A DNA stretch of 45,643 nt from Flavobacterium sp. GTDB taxonomy: Bacteria > Bacteroidota > Bacteroidia > Flavobacteriales > Flavobacteriaceae. The position numbers were made by a program, and so were the translations under genes. The stretch is from the NCBI RefSeq assembly GCF_030146175.1, contig NZ_JASLCE010000044.1:1-45643 (forward strand), in the 5' to 3' direction. The notes below the pieces were generated by a model. It searched no databases and had not been told where the DNA came from. It saw nothing but the letters and a program-made list of their open reading frames with translations. The first letter of the stretch is position 1. Each line of letters begins with the position of its first letter. Positions 41,793 to 45,643 of this stretch are shown piece by piece.

Positions 41793-43835
41793 TTACTGAA
41801 AGTCAGCAGCAGTAACACCTTCGTTTATTTTTACATCCGATGTAGTGAAATCAAGATCCATACCTACATTCATGATTGTTTTGTAAGGAACTTTGATACC
41901 TTTTACTTCTTTATAGTCGCTGTAAGAAACCATTTGTGTCATTTTCTGACCGGCTCTTTCCATCGTTTTTGCTTCTCCAACTTTTAAACCTGTTTTTACA
42001 TCATAGTATAAAGTCGATTTGCCATTTTCGATAGCATAAGCATCTGCTCCGTTGATCGTTTCGATTCCTTTGATTTTAAGGTCGGCTCTTTTAGCGTAAG
42101 CTAATTCCGGGAAAGCCGCAGCGTTTTCTTTTTTCTCTTTGAATTCTTCAGCAGTAAAGTCTTTGCGTTGTCCTTGTTGTACCGCATAAGCCGCTTTGTC
42201 GCTCACAACTTGTTTTGACATTGACATACCTGCTACTTTCATTTCCATTAACGATTTGTTATCGGAAGTGTGTTTGCTGATCAATTCCAATGCCTGTCCT
42301 TGAATAGAAGCTGTTGAAACGGTAGCAATTGATTTTACTCCGGCTACAGCTTTTTCACCACCAATAGCTTTGATGTAATTGTCGAATACTGTTTTTGCAG
42401 TAACTCCGGCAGGAATTGGTTTGTTTACCACTGGTTTTTCAGTTGGGTTTCCGTATTTGTCAAAATAGAAAATAGGTGTTTTTAACGACTCCAATCCTGG
42501 TAATACATCAGCTGCTTTTCCAACTACTACAATACGGGTGTTGTCAGAAAGGAAATATTTGTTAGCGGCGTTACGGATATCTTCCGGTGTAACGGCACTG
42601 ATGTTTTTAATATAGTTTTCGTAGAAATCTTCCGGTAAGTTTTGAGTAGCTGTGTTTAAAGCATAACGGGCAATAGTAGCCGGTTTCTCAATTTGCATTA
42701 CGAAGTTTCCGATGTATTTGGCTTTTGCATTTTTAAGATCTTCTGCAGAAACCAATTCTGTTTTGATACGTTTTAATTCGTTAAAGAATTCTACAACAGC
42801 ACTGTCGGTAACAGCGTTTCTAACAGAAGCGGAAGAACGGAATTTAGTTACATATTTTCCGGATCCGATTGAAGAGTACGCACCGTAAGTCCATCCGTGT
42901 TTTTCACGTAGGTTTAGGAATAAACGTCCTTCACCACCACCACCTAAGATTTGGTTTGCTAATAAAGTAGCAAAGTAATCTTTGTCGGTCATTTTTAAGT
43001 TCACCGTGTTTACCAAGGCAATTTCCGATTGTACTGCGTTTGGCATATCTACAAGGTTGATTTGAGAATACTGAACGTTTTTAGGATCAGAATAGGTTAA
43101 CTGTGGCGCGATGGCTTTTTTCCAGGAACCGAAAAGTTTTTCAACGGTTTTTTTGGTTTCTTTTAAGTTTACATCACCAATTACAACAAGGTAAGCATTC
43201 CCCGGAACGAAATAGGTGTTGTAGTTTAAAACCACATCGTTTAAGGTTACTTTGTTGATGCTTTCTTCACTTAAATATTCCCCGTTAGGGTGTGTTTTTC
43301 CAAAAGCTAAAACGTTTTCAACACGAGAAGCTACAGCAGTAACGCTTTTCTCCTGAGATTTGATTCCTTCCAGTAATTTGGCTTTTTCTTTGTCGAATTC
43401 TTCCTGAGTGAATACCGGGTGTAAAGCACCTTCGGCCATTAATTCAAGGATTCTACCGGCATATTTGGATAAACCACTCGCATTTGCTCCGTTAGAAGAA
43501 AAGCTGATGTTGGCTCCTAAAAAGTCGGTTTCTTCGTTAAAAGCGTCTTTTGATATTTTTTTGCTTCCTTTTCCGATCATGCTGCTCGTTAAATCGGCAA
43601 CACCTTTTTTATCACCTTCCGCATACGGAGGGTTGTCTAAAGTAAGGGTGTAAGAAACGCGTGGTAATTTATGGTTTTCAACAACCATTACTTTTAAACC
43701 GTTTTTTAGAGTAAAGGTTTCCGGTTTTTTAACATTGATAGTTGGTGCTGGTCCCGGTTTCGGTTGAGGTCTGTCTTGTGCTTGCATAGTAATCGATAAA
43801 AACAAGCTCGCTGCTATATATATAAATTTTTTCAT
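41793..43835 (-). CDS. Inactive M16 (insulinase-like) peptidase subunit with C-terminal LolA-like domain
   Basis: 680 residues. A signal peptide (MKKFIYIAASLFLSITMQAQ) is followed by a two-lobed M16 region (about 35-470). Aligned with its neighbour without gaps, the zinc motif HxxEH is replaced: GVADLTSSMIGKG has D81, S84 and S85 at the His, Glu and His positions, so it cannot bind the catalytic zinc. The Arg/Tyr block of the partner-type subunit is kept (GGGGEGRLFLNLREKHGWTY). From about residue 480 (VFDNYIKAIGGEKAVAG to the end) comes a 200-residue domain that looks like the outer-membrane lipoprotein-sorting (LolA-like) fold. It follows the active subunit after 13 nt. Confidence 0.87.
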   Translation of the reverse strand: MKKFIYIAASLFLSITMQAQDRPQPKPGPAPTINVKKPETFTLKNGLKVMVVENHKLPRVSYTLTLDNPPYAEGDKKGVADLTSSMIGKGSKKISKDAFNEETDFLGANISFSSNGANASGLSKYAGRILELMAEGALHPVFTQEEFDKEKAKLLEGIKSQEKSVTAVASRVENVLAFGKTHPNGEYLSEESINKVTLNDVVLNYNTYFVPGNAYLVVIGDVNLKETKKTVEKLFGSWKKAIAPQLTYSDPKNVQYSQINLVDMPNAVQSEIALVNTVNLKMTDKDYFATLLANQILGGGGEGRLFLNLREKHGWTYGAYSSIGSGKYVTKFRSSASVRNAVTDSAVVEFFNELKRIKTELVSAEDLKNAKAKYIGNFVMQIEKPATIARYALNTATQNLPEDFYENYIKNISAVTPEDIRNAANKYFLSDNTRIVVVGKAADVLPGLESLKTPIFYFDKYGNPTEKPVVNKPIPAGVTAKTVFDNYIKAIGGEKAVAGVKSIATVSTASIQGQALELISKHTSDNKSLMEMKVAGMSMSKQVVSDKAAYAVQQGQRKDFTAEEFKEKKENAAAFPELAYAKRADLKIKGIETINGADAYAIENGKSTLYYDVKTGLKVGEAKTMERAGQKMTQMVSYSDYKEVKGIKVPYKTIMNVGMDLDFTTSDVKINEGVTAADFQ

Positions 43836-43848
43836 GATGAATGGCTGC

Positions 43849-45174
43849 TTAGTTTTGTGCTTTGTCTTTTGCTGGAGTATAATCTAAAATCAAACGTTGG
43901 TTCGGGTTTAAGTATTTCTTCGCCACGTCTCTGATTTCTTCACGCGTAATAGAACGGTAAATATCAATTTCATTATTGATTAGGTTTACATCACCATATA
44001 GTAAATAGTAAGATGCCAGATTTTCGGCAACACCTTCCAGATTGGAATTACTGTTTACGTTTTGGTTTTCATACTGGTTTTGTAATTTTTGGAAATCTTT
44101 TTCAGAAATTAACTCCGTTTGTAGTTTTGCGATCTCCTCGTCCATTCCTTTAATTAAGTCAGCAGGAGTGTTTGGGCTTAATGGTAAACCGTAGATAAAA
44201 TACACACCATAGTCTTCCTGACTGTAGTTGAAAGCTCCGATTTGTAAAGCCATTTTTTTCTCGTCAACCATCTTTTTGTATAGTCTTGAGCTTTTTCCGT
44301 CAGATAAGATAGAAGAGATCATGTCTAATACTCTTGCGTCACGTGTTTTCATCGATGGCGTTCTGTAAGCAGTAACGGCCATTGGAATCTGAATGTTCGG
44401 ATCTTCGTAAGTCGCGTGGATTGTTTGTGTGATTGGAGCCTCTTCGAATTTTTCACGGGTAATCGGAGTTCCTTTCTGGATTGGTCCGAAATATTTTTGT
44501 ACCCATTCTTTCGCCTGAGCCGAATCAAAATCTCCGGCAACAACTAATACTGCATTGTTAGGAATGTAGAATTTTTTGTTGAAAGCCTGGAATTCCTGTA
44601 ATGTCGCTGCATCCAGGTGTTCCATTGAGCCGATTGGTGCCCAACGGTACGGGTGTTTGGTAAAGATGTTCTTTTTAACTTCAGTAAATAAATTACCGTA
44701 AGGCTGATTGTCTACACGTAATCTTTTTTCTTCTTTAACAACTTCGTTTTGAGTGTCCACACCGATCTGGTTGATAACCGGGTGCATTAGTCTTTCGGAT
44801 TCCATCCATAAAGCCAGTTCCAAATTGTTCGACGGGAAAACTTCGTAGTAATACGTTCTGTCGTCCGACGTGTTGGCATTGTTGTTTCCACCGTTGGCGG
44901 TTACGATTTTAAACCATTCGCCACGGGCGATGTTTTTGGTTCCTTCAAACAAAAGGTGTTCGAAAAAGTGTGCGAATCCCGTTCTGCTTGGGTTTTCGTC
45001 TTTGGCACCCACATGGTACATTACCGATGTAACTACTACCGGTGCCGATGGATCCTTGTGTAAAATCACATGAAGTCCGTTGTCTAAATTGTATTCTTCA
45101 AACGCTACTTTCTGCGCTGAAGCTACGCCGCCAAGCATCAGAAGTGAACTCAAAGCCATTAAAGATTTTTTCAT
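43849..45174 (-). CDS. Active M16 (insulinase-like) zinc peptidase subunit
   Basis: 441 residues from ATG 45174 (MKKSLMALSSLLMLGGVASA, a signal peptide); a 14-codon upstream extension would mask it. The zinc motif HFFEH (H69, E72, H73) is in GFAHFFEHLLFEGT, and the third ligand is in NEVVKEEKRLRVDN. The second lobe has the degenerate RLYKKMVDEKK block. It forms with the downstream subunit the two-gene active/inactive arrangement known for the M16B family (as in mitochondrial processing peptidase and its bacterial relatives). Periplasmic peptide degradation is the likely role. Confidence 0.92.
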   Translation of the reverse strand: MKKSLMALSSLLMLGGVASAQKVAFEEYNLDNGLHVILHKDPSAPVVVTSVMYHVGAKDENPSRTGFAHFFEHLLFEGTKNIARGEWFKIVTANGGNNNANTSDDRTYYYEVFPSNNLELALWMESERLMHPVINQIGVDTQNEVVKEEKRLRVDNQPYGNLFTEVKKNIFTKHPYRWAPIGSMEHLDAATLQEFQAFNKKFYIPNNAVLVVAGDFDSAQAKEWVQKYFGPIQKGTPITREKFEEAPITQTIHATYEDPNIQIPMAVTAYRTPSMKTRDARVLDMISSILSDGKSSRLYKKMVDEKKMALQIGAFNYSQEDYGVYFIYGLPLSPNTPADLIKGMDEEIAKLQTELISEKDFQKLQNQYENQNVNSNSNLEGVAENLASYYLLYGDVNLINNEIDIYRSITREEIRDVAKKYLNPNQRLILDYTPAKDKAQN

Positions 45175-45314
45175 AAAAATTAGTAATTTATTTTTGATAA
45201 CGATATAGGTGTGCAATTTCGGTAAAAAGTTACAGGTAATCGTTTTGTTTTGTGGAAAATATGTACCTTTTTTTGATTAATATTTGTGTGTGCACCAAAA
45301 TTACAGGTATATGG

Positions 45315-45344
45315 TTGTTTCATAAAGAATTAGTTGTATATTTG
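45315..45344 (+). promoter_or_regulatory. Promoter of rplU
   Basis: TTG (45315-45317), 19 nt, TATATTTG (45337-45344); the leader is about 25 nt with no Shine-Dalgarno sequence. Confidence 0.85.
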
Positions 45345-45375
45345 CAGACTTAAAAATTAATCAAACATTATTGTT

Positions 45376-45643
45376 ATGTACGCAATCGTAGAGATAGCAG
45401 GGCAACAATTTAAAGTAAGCAAAGACCAAAAGGTTTATGTTCACCGTTTGGCTTCTGAAGAAGGAACTAAAGTTACTTTTGACAAAGTTCTTTTATTAGA
45501 TGACAACGGAAACGTAACTTTAGGCGCCCCAGCTGTAGAAGGTGCTTCAGTAGAAGCCCAAGTGTTAAAACACTTAAAAGGTGATAAAGTAATCGTTTTC
45601 AAAAAGAAAAGAAGAAAAGGTTACAAAAAGAAAAACGGTCACA
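45376..45643 (+). CDS. rplU: 50S ribosomal protein L21, 5' part
   Basis: [18 protein letters not shown] is the diagnostic L21 start, followed by [18 protein letters not shown] and the basic [13 protein letters not shown] typical of the L21 rRNA-binding loop. 89 codons are visible; the window ends a little before the expected end at about 100 residues. rpmA (L27) normally follows. Confidence 0.96.
   Translation, partial: MYAIVEIAGQQFKVSKDQKVYVHRLASEEGTKVTFDKVLLLDDNGNVTLGAPAVEGASVEAQVLKHLKGDKVIVFKKKRRKGYKKKNGH

Overview
This window looks like a stretch of ordinary chromosome from a flavobacterium (Bacteroidetes, family Flavobacteriaceae, probably Flavobacterium or a close relative). The evidence is the adjacent gliding-motility genes gldE and gldD, type IX secretion (T9SS) C-terminal sorting domains on secreted proteases, promoters of the Bacteroidetes type (-33 TTTG, -7 TAnnTTTG), almost no Shine-Dalgarno sequences, and families typical of the group (DUF3078, DUF3109). 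I see no rRNA, CRISPR array, insertion sequence, prophage or integrase. The only RNA gene is one tRNA-Ala(GGC).

Layout. 1-4 kb: the start of a secreted reprolysin-like protease (minus strand, cut by the window edge), a 960-bp gap holding a decayed gene, and an M43 metalloprotease with a T9SS tail. 4-8.6 kb: ribF, a membrane protein, lpxH-queD, a 2OG-Fe(II) oxygenase, and a crotonase followed by a 58-residue membrane protein. 8.6-14 kb: tRNA-Ala and two large orphan envelope proteins (468 and 1140 residues). 14-18.2 kb: aspartate kinase, a GNAT acetyltransferase, fructose-1,6-bisphosphatase, a TerB-like protein and a HupE/UreJ-like membrane protein. 18.3-22.6 kb: dCMP deaminase with a CtpA-type S41 protease, a minimal FAD oxidoreductase with a two-helix micro-membrane protein, MarC, and DUF3109. 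22.9-28.5 kb: nrdB-nrdA, then an AAA+ ATPase in probable operon with a dGTPase. 28.6-32.3 kb: an M36 fungalysin with PA and T9SS domains, and a DUF3078 protein. 32.3-36.8 kb: dxs and tadA diverging from a 38-bp gap, RNase G, a 30-residue very basic protein, and HU. 36.9-40.3 kb: mutY-ssb-gldE-gldD. 40.4-45.6 kb: a heavy-metal-associated lipoprotein, an EamA exporter, an M16 peptidase pair, and the start of rplU.

How the genes work together. Deoxynucleotide supply and removal are concentrated here: dCMP deaminase makes dUMP, NrdAB makes dNDPs, and the dGTPase removes dGTP. MutY, SSB and HU act on DNA, while TadA, RNase G and L21 act in tRNA maturation, RNA processing and translation. Surface biology is served by gldD/gldE, three secreted metalloproteases of unrelated families (reprolysin-like, M43, M36), an M16 pair of one active and one inactive subunit, and several beta-barrel candidates.

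I did not find a convincing new multi-gene system. The best leads are the M16 subunit fused to a LolA-like domain, the AAA+/dGTPase pair, the 30-residue basic protein between HU and RNase G, the back-to-back near-leaderless dxs/tadA promoter, and a long palindrome present in two copies.
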